A DNA stretch of 64,000 nucleotides from Gymnorhina tibicen (taxonomy: Eukaryota; Chordata; Aves; Passeriformes; Artamidae), in contig VXAZ01002268.1 of NCBI GenBank assembly GCA_013399875.1, positions 108,895 through 172,894 on the forward strand. The letters are read 5' to 3'. How positions within the stretch are numbered: the stretch's first letter is position 1; every line of letters starts with the position of its first letter. The position numbers and the translations under genes are program-made. The notes under the pieces are model-generated. The model was not told the DNA's origin. It made no database searches and was given only the letters and a program-made list of their open reading frames with translations. Shown here piece by piece: positions 13,001 to 26,760 of this stretch.

Positions 13001-16000
13001 AACTAAGTTTGGATTCTGTGACTTGAGAACTTGTAGCACAATCAGCAGTGAATAGTCAAAAGTGTGTTTCAACACTAATGACAGCCAGGCTTAAAAACGT
13101 GGTCAGCAATCAAAGGGAAGAACATGACACAGTGATATTAAGTAGAGAGGGATACACAAAAAATCCTTCATGTAGTTTGAAGATGTTGGCTTTGACATAT
13201 GAACCTCTCTTTTTTGTGAATATTTAACAAGGCATCCAATTCTTTTTTTTTCCTTTTTATACTCTCATTTATTTTGGCAAAAGCAAGATATCATATTTCT
13301 TTTTCCAGTGCTAGGTTTGTGGAATGGAAATCAACTGATGTACAGCTCCTACTCTGCAGAAGATAAAGTGTAATGTCTCCAACTAGAATTGGAAAATCAC
13401 CCCTACAGCCTTGAGCTGTATCAAGCAAAACTGTTTGCTGGTTGTAATGATACTTTGTTGTAGCTGAGAAGTTGAAAAGACCAGGTTTGTAGCAAAGGGT
13501 AGCATCTTTTAGATGACCAGCTGGAATAGTTGAGAAAACCTGAAAAATTCTGTCCTTAGTGCACTACCACTAAGAGCAAATTGTAATTTAACCTCACTTT
13601 ATTTTACCCTAATTAAGTTAAACTGACACCGGTAAATGCATCTGCTACTACAGACACCAACATCTGTCAGAGGAAAGGTCTCTGTTCAGCTGTGCATAAC
13701 CTGTGAAACCAGTGACTGCTATGTGGGTGTTGTCATGAAGTTTAAGTTTGCTACAAGAGAAAAAATAACATACATATCTTTGGTATAAGGAACTGATATT
13801 TGGCCTACTCTTAATTTGAAGTTATTTTTATGCCTGGAAACAAACACCCCAGGTTTTGCATAATATTTATATTATGCAACATAACAGTTGCAAATACAAC
13901 TGTTTGGAAATCTGGTGTATTGAACACAATTATGTCCAATTCAAAATATTTTTTACTGACATGCACCTACTACACCATAGAGTGCCTCCTTCATCAATAA
14001 ATCCAGTTTCAATGTAACTGAAAATAAACCTCTGTGAGGCTTAACTGTGTTGCTCTTTTCCTCCTATGATTACCTAACATGCAAATTTAAAAGGCACTGC
14101 ATTTGGTCAGCCTTCAGTGAGGACTGAACAGAAATGCTTTTAAAAATTAATTATGATTGATATCATCCTTACACCACAGCATTATACACATATATGCATT
14201 CATGCAAAAAAAATTTTTGCATTTATTTATTTTTTCATTAATGTCAAAAGCACTTAAATGTGCAAGAATTAGAATTTAAAATTTCCAATATCTCTAAGGG
14301 TTTTACACAGAGAAGAAATCAATCAGTCAACCAAGGATTACCAAGCAATAGTCCTCTTACAGAACTTTCAATTATATTTTTATTTTTATATGTATACATG
14401 CTGAAATATATACATATAATTAATATTTATCTATTAATACCTTATAAAATATAAATAAATTATATGAAAGAATATATGGTATTATCTTTTAATTTATTAT
14501 ATAGCCAAAAGCTATTAAGGTGGCTTTGACAGTTATCTACTAACTCCTGGGGGGCCTAATTTATAAAAAAACTTTAGAAGTTTATGAGAGTTAAAACAGC
14601 AATAAGCAGATGTAATAAAAATAAAATTAGCAAAGAAACCCATACATTCAGGTGTTAAAAGAATGGTGTAACAGTTCAGCTTAGTGGACTTTGAAATATT
14701 CTTCTGCTGTTGTTGATATTACGGAGTTACTCTCATTTGCCTGAGTTATTTAAAATATGAGTGGACAAGGCTCTGGAGGGAGAAGAAAATGTTGTACAAG
14801 AAAGACCAAAAAAAGGCAACTTAAACAGTCTTTTCTATCTTCTATTTACATTGTTCTGTTGAATTAGAAACAAAAGAGAAAGATGAAAATCATGCAGGTA
14901 AATTATAAACATCTGAATGCACTGAAGCTTTAACAGTCACCAAAATTAGTTGTTATTTCATTTCCAGTGATTTATGGAAAAGAACTTAAAAGTTAGCACA
15001 CAATTAGACACAAACACTTGACAATAGTAAAATACAGTTGAATATAGACAATACACTGCCAACTGATTTTAATGTATTATTATATCTACAAATGGAAACT
15101 TTAACTTGCATATGTTAATAACATCCTCTACAGTACAGAATAGGTTAAGTATTGCTTATACATAGAAAAGGCTTTCCTTTACAAATGCATGCCTATAAAA
15201 ACTTAAATTAGGGCAACAGAATTTTATTCTTCAGAGCAAATCTTGATGCCATAGGAAAAAAGCTAAATAATTTTGCCCACAATACTAACAGTGCATGCTT
15301 AGCCCCTGCACTGATGAGGTTGGTGGCTGTCTGCCATGCAAATTACACAAGTCCTGCAGTTTAGCTAATCTGTTATGTGCAGAGAGGCAGTACATTCCTA
15401 ATTCCATTTCCATGTGTCAAAAGGTGTTTAGCTGCTGCAACCACGCACAGCAGCTGAAGAAATCACTGCTTGAGTTCTCTGCTACCTGGCTCACCCAGCA
15501 GAGGAATCATAGCTCACAATTCATATTGCTTCCGCCTCAAATGAAATACTCACTGCGTGATACAACTTCTTATGCAATTAATTTAATTCTGTTTCAAATT
15601 TTTAAGGGTATTTTGATGACTAAATAAATGTTTGTTCATCATATCCTGACATAAATCATACATCAAGCACTGTAGTTCACCTGGTAGCAAATAAAGGCTA
15701 CCATGGATGTATCAGTCCAAAACTCCAGTTCGTGCTGGTTTCCTAGTAAAAACTCTAATTCTGCTCAGGCTTTTGCACGTCCAGCTGACAGGTAGTATGA
15801 CATGGGCTTTAATTCCTTTATAATCAAGACCTCTCATAACAGCTACATTTCAGTGCCACCAGGAAATAGCAAAGCAAGAGAGATAGAATCTGTACAAGAG
15901 CTGGCCTGCTACCAGGAAACTCAGCCAATTCCATTTACAGTCATGCACTTTAGTACATTCTTGGTTTTCATTGCAGTTCCCTTGAAATTAAAGTAAAAAC

Positions 16001-19000
16001 ATAAATAGAGAACATAGCCTTGAACTTCACTGTTCTCATAATCAAATGTCAATCTTTATTCCCTAACTAAATTCCCATACAGTACATCCATGTAATAGAC
16101 ATACAGGGGAGCAAGTAAGTCCTTTCCCTGTGGTACAGAAATGATGCAGAAGGGAGATTGGTCAGTGCTCATTTAAGAAATACTTTACACTAGTGGTATT
16201 TTAATATTTACAGCAAGTGCTCACAAAACACAGAACCCGGAAAGGTATGTAAACAAGTAAATAAGTAAATACTTCATCATTTATAAATCCTAGAGAAGTT
16301 TAAAAACAAAGTTGCCCAACCTGAAAAGTTTTCCCAGTGGAATGCTGTATCACCTCTCAGACCGGCAAGCCTGCATTTCAACACACTTGGTATATTTAGC
16401 TTTTCCCTACTGTTTTCATCTGCCTCAGGCTGCTTGAGGTCTCCTGTGACAATTTTACTGTTGAACCTTTGTGCATAAGTGGCTTGGGTAACTTTTCTTG
16501 AGAATGAAGTATGGGACTGCAATAAAATGCAGAAAGATAGAGTGGCATGACCACAACGGGAAACCAATCTAACCAGATGCCTCAAGGAAATGAAAAGGAG
16601 ACAGACTGTAACCCTTGAGCAACCCTTTCTCTTCTCCAAGAGTTTAGGAAATCTGGTTAAATCTGTTCTCTCTGACATAATACTTTGACCTTACTTTGGG
16701 AGTATGGTGGCAAAGCACTCAACTAGTGATATTACTGTAAGTTTTACAAACAAAAGCTGTTTGAAAATGGTAACACATAAATTCATGTATTTCCGGTTTA
16801 AGTTTAGAAAATAAAATCTGATTGTTTAAAATATTTGTTACCTAAAGAACTCTAAGGAAAATCCCCAAAGGCAAGAAAGTCCCAAGGACTGAAAAGACCT
16901 CATGTGAGAGGAAAAATGACAGAGACACCTTTCATGCCAAAAAAGTGTTTTATTTTATATTCTTTATATAAAATATATTTAATACCAGTAAATATTTTCT
17001 TTTCTTTGAGAGTCATAAAAATAATTGGTATATAGTTACTTGGCTATGGTCTGGTTGTGGTATACGGTTACCATTAAGTTGGTGAAGTATACATTGCTGC
17101 ACTCAATGCCAACTTTATTAACTGATACAAAGAGAAAGGGCAATTGCTAAACCAACTTTTATCCTACAGATAAAACTCCATGAAACACATGGCAGTTAGA
17201 GGGCTATGACTTCCCAAGTAAAATTAATCTTATTGCTTGCTTTACTTCTTTATCTTGGCTATTTGAGAGACATAGAGACTAAAACTATGTACAAATCATA
17301 AATATTTGTACAAAGGTTACTAAAAAACCTACTTGTCCTACAATGTAAGCGAAGCTTTGCCCTAAACTAGAAATTAAATTGAAAATACAGAAAAGAGTGA
17401 TCTTTCAAAACTATCTTTAATGTTACAACTGTTAAACACCTGTTTCCCAAAAGTCCATACTAAGAACAAAGCTAACCTATGGACAGTCATAGAAAACGGT
17501 TTGTTGTGTTTTATACAGGTCTATCAAGAAAAAATCCAACACTGACAACAATTAATTAATCATAAATACATCTGCAGTCTAAATAAAATCTATTAATGCA
17601 GAACATAAGCTCTGTGACTTTTCAGCCATTTCAGTATCTTTTACGCAATGCATACCAACAGCAAAAAAAAANGCATCCTCCCCCAAATCTTCAATACAAG
17701 GATGCAAAAAGACCTTAGTACTACGAACTGAAAGGCATGCAGCACATTTACTTCTGTCCTGACTGTAAACCTCTCATAAAAATATTAAAAAATAACCATT
17801 TCAGAAATGGATTGCAAAAGTGGTAGGAGCTGCTGCTTTTAACCCCAAGGTTTTAAGATAAAATAGCCCCTATGGACCAAGCTGTTATAAACCAGCTCAA
17901 TTTTCACTTTCCTGGGGACACTAAAACATAACTCATTTTCTTTGCGTTATTTGGAACTGAAGTAATTTCCATCATTGTCACAGACGTAGTCTGATTACCC
18001 ATGGAAGGCAGTAAGCCTGGTTTCAATCCCCCAAAAAATCATGGAGCCAATTTTCCCTGAAGCCACGTCTTAAGGACAGAAAGATGGCTGGGAACAGGCA
18101 GCACTGATGTAGCAAGTGCAAACCAAGCGTTGTCCATCTGATTGCCTTTCTGTCATGAGAGAACTGACTCTCTAGGCAGGGATATGTAAATAATTTCTTT
18201 TTTTTTACATCAGGAGAGTATTGAGAAGAGGTGCTATAGACTCTTAAAATGACTTTTTCCTCTTCTAGTCCACAGACAGAAACTTCTTTTTTTTTTTTGG
18301 TCATGTTAACAGAGACATCAAAAATTAGCTGAACCCTTTTAATGAGGAAAAAGGAAATTTAAACACTGTCTTTTCAAAACAAATAATGTGGCTTAGGCTT
18401 ATTTAAATAACATGTACCTAACCTCTGAGAACTGTAACTCCAAGCTGCTCTTGTATGCAGAAGCTTAGTAGCATTCAGATAAGACAGTCACTAGTGAAGG
18501 ACAGTGAAAACTCAGATCTGGAAACCTGAATGATCTGAGGTACATGCAATGCATTAACCTACAGAGGTAGGAAAGAAACATTCTGTTTTGAAATCCTGCA
18601 TTGTTTGGATAACTGGTGTATGCACTGCTCCTGAACTTCTATGAATGCTTTTGAAAAGCTGTACCTTAGAGCACTTCAGGAGCTGTAGAGACAGTCACAG
18701 AAGGCAGAACATCAAATATGGACAGATGTAAAGATCACTTAATATTTTGCTGGAACATTTTAAGACGATAAACTGGCAGAAGCTAGAAAAATCACTTTGT
18801 ATCACTTGGTAAAGGTATATTTATTAATATACAATTTTAGGCTATTAGATAATAATATGTATATAACTGTACATATATAATATGTACACGTATATAATTC
18901 AAAATATTACAATCACTTATTAACAGTCTATTCTGGTGAACAAGTTAAGTTTCTCAAGTCCAAATTTTGCAGAAGAAATAAAAATCAGGATGTTGAGACG

Positions 19001-21274
19001 CTGGTTGTTAAAAAAGAATAATTTTACTTAGCTCTTAGTCACATGGGATTGCTAGAGAGGGGGTAGAGACAGAAGATGCTTTCCCAGAGAGGGAATTTAA
19101 CGGTTTAGCCTGTTCAATTGTGGGATCAGGCAAGATTAGAGTGCGCCTCTTTGGAGAATGACAGAAAGTAATCCTAAATGATGTGGAACACACAGTTTTG
19201 TACATTTAGCTTTGTCCTTCTCTCCTAAGGAATCTATCTACTGTATTCTTCTGATTAATAAATACTGACTTTGAAAAGCCTGCTCGATGGTCTGCAAATA
19301 CTTGCTGAGACAAAGGATGACATCTGTGACAGAGGTCTATACTCATTCTGCCAAAGAGAGAAAATGTTGAAAACGCAGGTCGTAAGCTCAAGAGCAACAG
19401 AATTATGCATTTTGCCCTTTTAAAGAGGAGTCATAAATTCATCAATTTGAAAGAGTACACATCAAAAAAGATTAAAAGACTGAAGGATGAAGAACATCTA
19501 ATAAATGCATGACAGCATGTTACTTCTGTCATGCACTAAAGAATTTCACACTGTTTGATGGTAGAACAATAACTACTTAAATCATGATTCAGTGTAACAA
19601 CTCGTAAGTTTTGATAAGCTTAGCAGCAAGTAGAATACAATAGATACAATTTTAGTACATAAATTTGAATCAAATGGAGACAAAAGAGCCAAATAAATAC
19701 TTACTAGAGATAAAAACTGCTTACAAAAATAGGATTTTAGGTACATAATCTGAAAGTGGAAGAAAATGGCTATTGAAAGTTTAGAATTTCATTGTGTAAC
19801 TCCTGATGTATAACTGTTCAGTACCCAACAAGAGGTTAGATATTTGACTGTTCACCAGAACACACAAAAAGTAAAAGGCAATACTTTCACAAAATCTAAC
19901 AGGCAATAAACCCAAATATACCACAGAGCATGAGGAGTTACACCAGACAGGCTGTTCATGCACTTCAACAAGCATACAGTACTTTTTAACTTCCAGAAAC
20001 AAACCCAATGCCTTATTGACACAGTATTTACTTTTCTCTACGTTAGGAGTACAGGTTATTATTCATAAGAATCACATATTTACTGTTCTTACCCAACCAG
20101 TTCATACTCACTATCCTCACTCAGTCTTCTTGCAATATGGTAAGTGAAGACTGGAAAACTGGGATTTATGGGTTAGAGTTGTTGTGTAATCTTGTACAGT
20201 TACGCCTGGGAACTCAGAGCAAGGGCCTGACAGAACAGCACTAAACAGAATGAAAAAACCGCTGTGCATTTCAAGACACTATGGATTATGTTATAAAAAG
20301 GCAGCTATGTTTGAAAGGGCTAGGAAGAACAGAAAGTCAGTGATCTTATGAAATATAACACATTTTAAGAGAAGAGAAGAGCAGTCAAGAGAATGAAAAT
20401 TTAAAAAGTGAAACAGGAAAAGATTCCTACACATATACACATAGACATATCTGTACAGTCCACCTAAATACATGAATATTTGATAAGATACAATATTAGC
20501 ATCTTTATTAAAACTCTTTATAGCCCTGGACTATCATTCTCTGACAAATTATGTTTCCCCTTTAACTATTTTTTTGTTTCTTTTTTTCCTAAGTAAGTAA
20601 TAGTAATAACAATAAAAACGTTGTCATTGAACATAGTGCTATGCTTTCTATGTGCACATCTGTAACACTTTGGCTGTGCAGTGAGCTGCTAAAAATGTGA
20701 ACAGACAAACCAATGCAAAACCTCAATATATCTGATAAAGCATCACACATCCTGATTGTCAAATTTCTCTGCAAAAGACCTGTGTGTTTAATAGCAGTCC
20801 AACAGCTACTTCCCACATTCTTGAGGACCACAGGTTTCCAATAGTTCGAAAGCTATTATTTCAAAGACAGAAGAGTCAAGAGGTCCATAAAGAGAAGGAA
20901 GAAATTATTCAACTTCAGATGGTTGTAGAAAAGTCAAAATTAGGTCTATAACATACTGAAAAAATGATTAAGCTTGTATTAGAAAAGCAATCTGAAAAAT
21001 AGCAGCAACAATAGATACTACCTAGCGATGCGACTGATGTACTATTATGGCATTTCCATAGCATTAAAAAAGGAGTCTGAAAAAACAATGTTCAGACAAA
21101 ATAATCCATCTGCACCATCACTGCTCTTTCAACTGTTTTTTGCTTTTTAAATACTTCAATTTTGTTTAGAATGCCATCATACACTAGTTTTACCCTCTTA
21201 CATCAACAACCAATTTTTACCTATATAACTAACACTAATATGGCAGCTACATTTAGAAAGTTTCACTAAAGACA
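10047..21274 (-). other. FBXL17 upstream intron, first segment
   Basis: AT-rich intron upstream of the exon on the minus strand. It holds AT-dominated simple sequence around 14376-14470 and 18811-18905 and one ambiguous base at 17672. Open frames of up to about 133 codons (for example 16277-16678, minus) show no recognisable domain. No earlier FBXL17 exon was recognised. Confidence 0.7.
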
Positions 21275-21790
21275 TAGAGCTGGTCAGGCATCACCTCAAA
21301 TCCAGTGTTCAGTTTGGGTCCCCTCACTACAAGAAGGACATTGAGGGGCTGGAGCATGTCCAGAGAAGGGCACTGGAGCTGGTGAAGGGTCTGGAGCACA
21401 AGTCTGATGGGGAGCAGCTGAGGGAGCTGAGACTGTTCAGCCTGGAGAAAAGGTGGCTCAGGAGAGGCTTTATTGCTCTCTACAATTCCCTGAGAGGAGG
21501 TTGAAGCCAAGTGGGGATTGGCCTCTTTTCCCAAGTAACAAGTAACAGATGAAACGTTGAGCCACGGAAAGTTTAGAGTTGATCCTGGGAAAAATTTCTT
21601 CACCAAAAGTGTTGTCAATCACTGGGAAAGGCTGCCCAGGGCAGTGGTGGAGTCACCATTCCTGGAGGTATTTGAAAGACGTATGGATGTGGCACTCAGG
21701 GACTTGGATTAGTGGTGGACTTGGCAGTAATGGTTGGGGTAAAGATCTTGAAGGTTTTTTCCAATTCCAATTCAATCAGTTCTGTGATTC
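21275..21790 (+). mobile_element. CR1 LINE, 5'-truncated 3' end
   Basis: Plus-strand landmarks of the avian CR1 3' region appear in order: GTTCAGTTTGGG, a block around CAGAGAAGGGCACTGGAGCT, GGAGCAGCTGAGGGAGCTGA, TTATTGCTCTCTACAA, AAAAATTTCTTCACC, GGCTGCCCAGG, GTGGTGGAGTCACCATTCCT, and a degenerate end at TTCTGTGATTC. About 515 bp remain, so most of the element, including the reverse transcriptase core, is missing. A short internal stretch after the AAGTAACA motif appears shortened relative to the usual form. It is antisense to FBXL17. Divergence suggests an old, inactive copy. Confidence 0.95.
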
Positions 21791-24700
21791 AAAAGATACA
21801 GCATATGGACAGCTACAGCTATGGGACAACACAGTCTTTCCAGCAACAACATTTTGAAGACAGTTATCAGCCAAGGTAATTAGTTTAGGAGTAATACATA
21901 CAGTTCAAGTATAATGGTACCAATGTTTCTGTTTCCACTGTTGAAGGGAGAAAACCTAGTTGGGCAGGAGAGGGTATGACGCTAGGATATAGCCAGGATG
22001 ATATGAGCACAGGCAGTGATAGCATTTATGTTACAACCTTAAGCTTATGCAGACTTCTTATCTAATTATGCCTGAGTACATTTGTAGATGAGTGTTTAAG
22101 ACAGCTCTGGGAATAGCATTTGCTGTTAAAGGCTTTGCAGTGATCAGCAGAAGTGCAAGCACTGTATTTTTGTCAAGGAGAAATGAATCTTCACAAGCAG
22201 AGAAGACTGGACACCCATGAAAGAAGGCACGAAGGCACTAATGCAAGGTCCAGATTACCCTTCCAGATGTGCAGTTATCCCTAGTAGAATCACCTATATA
22301 TTTGCCAAAGTATAGTTTAAGCCATTGTCAAGATGTAACTCGGTGTGATTTTTAAAGTAAAATAAAACAAAGTAAGATTGAAACACATGTTTTTATAAAT
22401 AATCTGTATGTATTTATTTTACTTCACTGAAGCCTGGAATTGATATAATGCTTTTCTTAAAATTGCTGAGTTAAAGTATATTACTGAAAGTATCTTTAGA
22501 GAGCTAAAAGGTATCCAAAAAGGACAATAAGATTTGATGCAGTGGCTGACAGACTGCTCTGTTTCCTATTGTGGCAATTGTTGCTAAGGTCTCAGATCAC
22601 AGCATGAAGTTACATACAGCATGTGCTGCAACAAATCCATATAATCAGGGAAGGACAGACTGTCAGCCTCAATTTTGAATTTTTCTGTTTTTGTCAGCAT
22701 TTATCACTCCACAGCTCAACATAAATTAACTTTAACACAGGATTTTGTGTCTGTTAACATAACATTTAATACATTCCAATGCAGTTATATTGCTCTGCTT
22801 TGGAAAACACAGTCAGAGAAAAGTGATGTAACTTGCCATTAATTTCATTATGACTAATGAAACTGAGGTTGTTCATATAAATCAATACAACTGGATGCTG
22901 AGAGTGAGCACAGCTGACAGGGAGAAATGAAGATAATTTAAAAAGGTTCCATACTGTGAATCATCACAAGTTGGCTTGAAAAATAATGAAAGAACTACTT
23001 TCAGAGAACTCGTTTTGAAGATCCTCCTTGTTTAATATCTGAAATAAGTTGTGTGTATTCTTCTATGACAGCTAAAGCTGAAGTTTTGATGAAAAAAAGC
23101 ATAAATTATCTGTAATTCCTTAAAGAGTAAGGTGTCAAATATTGACACCTAGAGTGCATCTCCAAGACATTTGTAGCTGAATGGTTACACAATCTCTCTT
23201 AGAATAATAACATTTCCAGCATTAATTAGCTGTCCTGTATAATGAATAGAATGAAACTTCATAAAATGAGCCAAGTGTATTCACCTAAGGAACTCTTTAA
23301 ACAATAATTAGCATGATGAAATGCAAACAAAAAATGCTAGTTCCGAAGGGCTTGAAAAATACTTGTTTTATTAAGTATTTCTCCAATGTACTTCACATTC
23401 AGACATCTAATCCATTCCCTTAAAAATAAAGGCCATTTTCTTGGGAACTCTACAGGAAAGCAGTTTAGCACAGCAGAACCTTTTCTAACAAAATCTAACT
23501 GGATCAGAAAGTACAGGAATGTTTATGCCAAGTAGAGTATGTCTACTTATTAGCACTACACATTAAGAAAATGCCAAATTTAAAATATAAATTTGGCTTC
23601 AACAGAGTAAAAATGCACAGCCACACTAAAGTAAGTGCTTATCTAAGTTGCTTAGTGGGCTTTAATTTTCCTTTTGGCTTCTTAACATAAACACTTTAAT
23701 AAACAGAAGTTTTTCCCTTTATATGGTTATGTAAGAATGCAATAGCTTACCTGATAACTTCATTCAGGACACTTTATTCAAAAGAAAACTAGAAACTGAA
23801 ATAATGAAGTAATAATGAAGGTTTTAATGGCCTAGACAAAGAATTGGCATGCATACAGACAACATTCATTTAGAAGATAAAAAATTCTCTAATCGAACAA
23901 CTGTTTGTTTGCCAATTGGGATATAACCAGTAGCCCAAGAATAAGGTCAACCAAAGTTGTATCTTGGGAGTTACACAGTTCTATAATAAGGTCTATTTAT
24001 GTGTCAGCCATTTCTTTACATTACAGTTTGTGCTCACATGGCAACAACAATTTTTGATACACAAAGTATTAAATTTTCTCTATGCCAGTCTAAAAATAAT
24101 ACAAAATACATAGTTGCCGTAAGTGATAAGCAATGTTTATGACTATTCTTGTGAGGAAGAGGAAGGCCCCTGCTAAATTGTGGATAGGAATTACTTGTAA
24201 TTGTTCAAATGACACCACATGTATTCATCTATATACACTTAATGAACTCAGGCTTGCAAACTTAAGCAAAAGTCATCTTACATACAAACACCTTAAGGCA
24301 GACAGCCACTGGAAGTTTCAGGTTCTGGTACCTTTACTCATTAATAAAGCTTAAAATCTGCAGTCNNNNNNNNNNNNNNNNNNNNNNNNNNNNNNNNNNN
24401 NNNNNNNNNNNNNNNNNNNNNNNNNNNNNNNTTAAGCAAATTTTAGCTTATGGAAAGGATCCAAACAGTCAAACACTATCCAAGTGAAAATGGTATACAT
24501 GGAATCTTGTTAGAGAGTGGCAAACATTTATCTGTAGCACATCTGCAGTAGTTTCGAAGTCTTTTCTTGATGTGTAAGCAGTCACACAGGCTGAAGAAAC
24601 AAATTTGCTCCTTTCTGCCGGAAGAATAATTACTTTCAATATTATTTATACTTTTGAGCAGCATGAATTTTAGAATTTTATGAGGAAGAAAACACGGTGA

Positions 24701-26760
24701 ATCATTTTCTGTTTCATAATCCAGAAGGGTAAGCAGTTGTGTTAGCATAGTGGTGACCAAGAAAGCAAAACTAACTGAACTGCTACTAACTGAAATTTCT
24801 AGATACATGATCTCAGCAGATAAATCCACTCCTATTTGCCTTGTTTTCTGACAGCTTTTACAGGGACTGTACTCCTCTACATTCCATTACAAATGACTTG
24901 GTGTACAGGTGACAGGGTCCCCATCCTTGTTAAACAATGTAGATCACAAAATTCCAACTGTATCCATAAATAAATGCAATGTGGGAAATACGTTAGTGAG
25001 TTATTACCAAACTTGTAATTAATTTTTATGCTGCTGAAATTGCACTACTACTATTTAGCTGAATTGTATGCACACCAAAACTAGACCAGGCATGAATGAG
25101 ACAAAACCAAAAGGTCAGTATGATGGCATTTGAACTCAACAGTTCCATTTTTCTTCTACAGTAAGAGGAGAAAAAGAATACAAACTTTTGCCAAGGAAGT
25201 ATTTTTTCCCCCTCTCCCTGCTATCCACAAGATTCCATGAACATTACTCAGAAATACCAACAGTGCTGCTAGAGATAAATTTCAACAGTGAACACACCTT
25301 TGTGCATGTAGTGTAAGAAAATAATTTTGATCCTTGCAATAGATCAATATCTTTGTTTTCCTCAGCTATGAGCACTGCTTTTATTCTGGATGTCTTTTGT
25401 TCTACTATATTGCAGACAATACATCCCCAAAGCTGAAATGGACTTCCACCACATTTTGTTGTTATTGCTTTTTGCCTCAGTATGTCTGTCTTCAATCATA
25501 TTGACAGTAATTGTTAAAAAAAAAAAGAAGTTTAAATTTCTTTTCATCCAAAACTGTGCTTGTGCCAGAACTCTGTGCTTACGGCTGTAAACCTCTATCC
25601 CTTGTACTTAAAACTTTTCTGGTTGTACAAAAAAATATGATGCTGCATAGAACCTACCCTGTAAAATCCATTATTGGCTAGGACATTAGTCAGGACACCC
25701 CTAGATAACTGAATCTTCTGTTAAGTCTACATGTGGTAACTCTTCTTCCAGCCTTCTGAAGCCCCCCACTTAAAATATTTTCTGTCAGTTCTGTCTGCTA
25801 CTTGCCTTGTTTCTTTCAGCCCATTTGTTGCTCGGAGTCATTCTCAAGAGCATAATAACTCCTACTCTATTAAGTAATTATGAAAACTAAGTGACTCCTC
25901 TGTAAACTGAACAGTAAAATTCAACACGGACTCAAACCCAAAAGAAGAATGAGCTTATACAATTAACTACTGATTTATTTCCAATGTAAATGACACTAAA
26001 ATTAGGATAATTAGAAATTATTCATACACCTACACTTTAACTTACTTTGGCAAACAAATTATGTCTACAGATTTGCCAAGTACCAGAATCACCCTGGAAA
26101 TCCGACTAGCTGTTGGGAAGCTAGTATTTCAGAGCTGTGTGAAGTACTTCTAAGATCATTGCACTCACCAACATGGCAATGTGAAAAATTCAGGAAACTG
26201 AATTAAAGCAAGCCTTATCATGGAGGGGAAAAAGGAAAAAATTATTAACAGACAGAAGTTTCATACATGAACATCAGTTATAACTTTCACTAGTGGTGGG
26301 AGACACTACCTCCATTACAGCTGATAACCCATTAATATTTTTTGCCATCAAAATGCTGTAAGCAGAAAGCTGTGGACTTTTTAGTCCCTTGTTACTGGCT
26401 TATTCCTATCCAAGGGATGACAGTTCCATGACAGGGAAGGTAAGGAAAGAGAAAAGAGCAAAGGCAGCTGCAGGTTTGAAGACCTCACAGTTTTTCTACT
26501 CTTCTGTTTTCCAGGTTCCCCAGACTTTATGCCAAAGCCATTCCCAAAGCCTCTAAGAAGACTGAAATTCCAAGAAATGAAATTCCCAAACTGCAAGACC
26601 TCTTCTTCAGTCTTCCAAACTTTAGTGCAAGCTAGGAAGAAGACACTTAACTTTCATGTAACAGTTTCAGTGAAAGAAGCCCAAGTTTATGCATCTTCTT
26701 GGGTTTTATGAAACCGAGTGTTTTCCTGGCAGATTATATTGGAGAATGGCATTATCACGT
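21791..26760 (-). other. FBXL17 upstream intron between CR1 and the first LTR
   Basis: AT-rich sequence interrupted by an assembly gap. A compact cluster of SOX-like, homeodomain-like and POU-like motifs occurs at 23299-23327. No exon, RNA gene or mobile element was recognised. Confidence 0.6.
24366..24431. other. assembly gap (66 N)
   Basis: A run of 66 undetermined bases. The true length of the missing DNA cannot be judged from the sequence. Single ambiguous bases also occur at 17672 and 36362. Confidence 1.

Noticed and set aside
21253..21618. 121-codon minus-strand frame
   Set aside because: Antisense of the CR1 LINE fragment.
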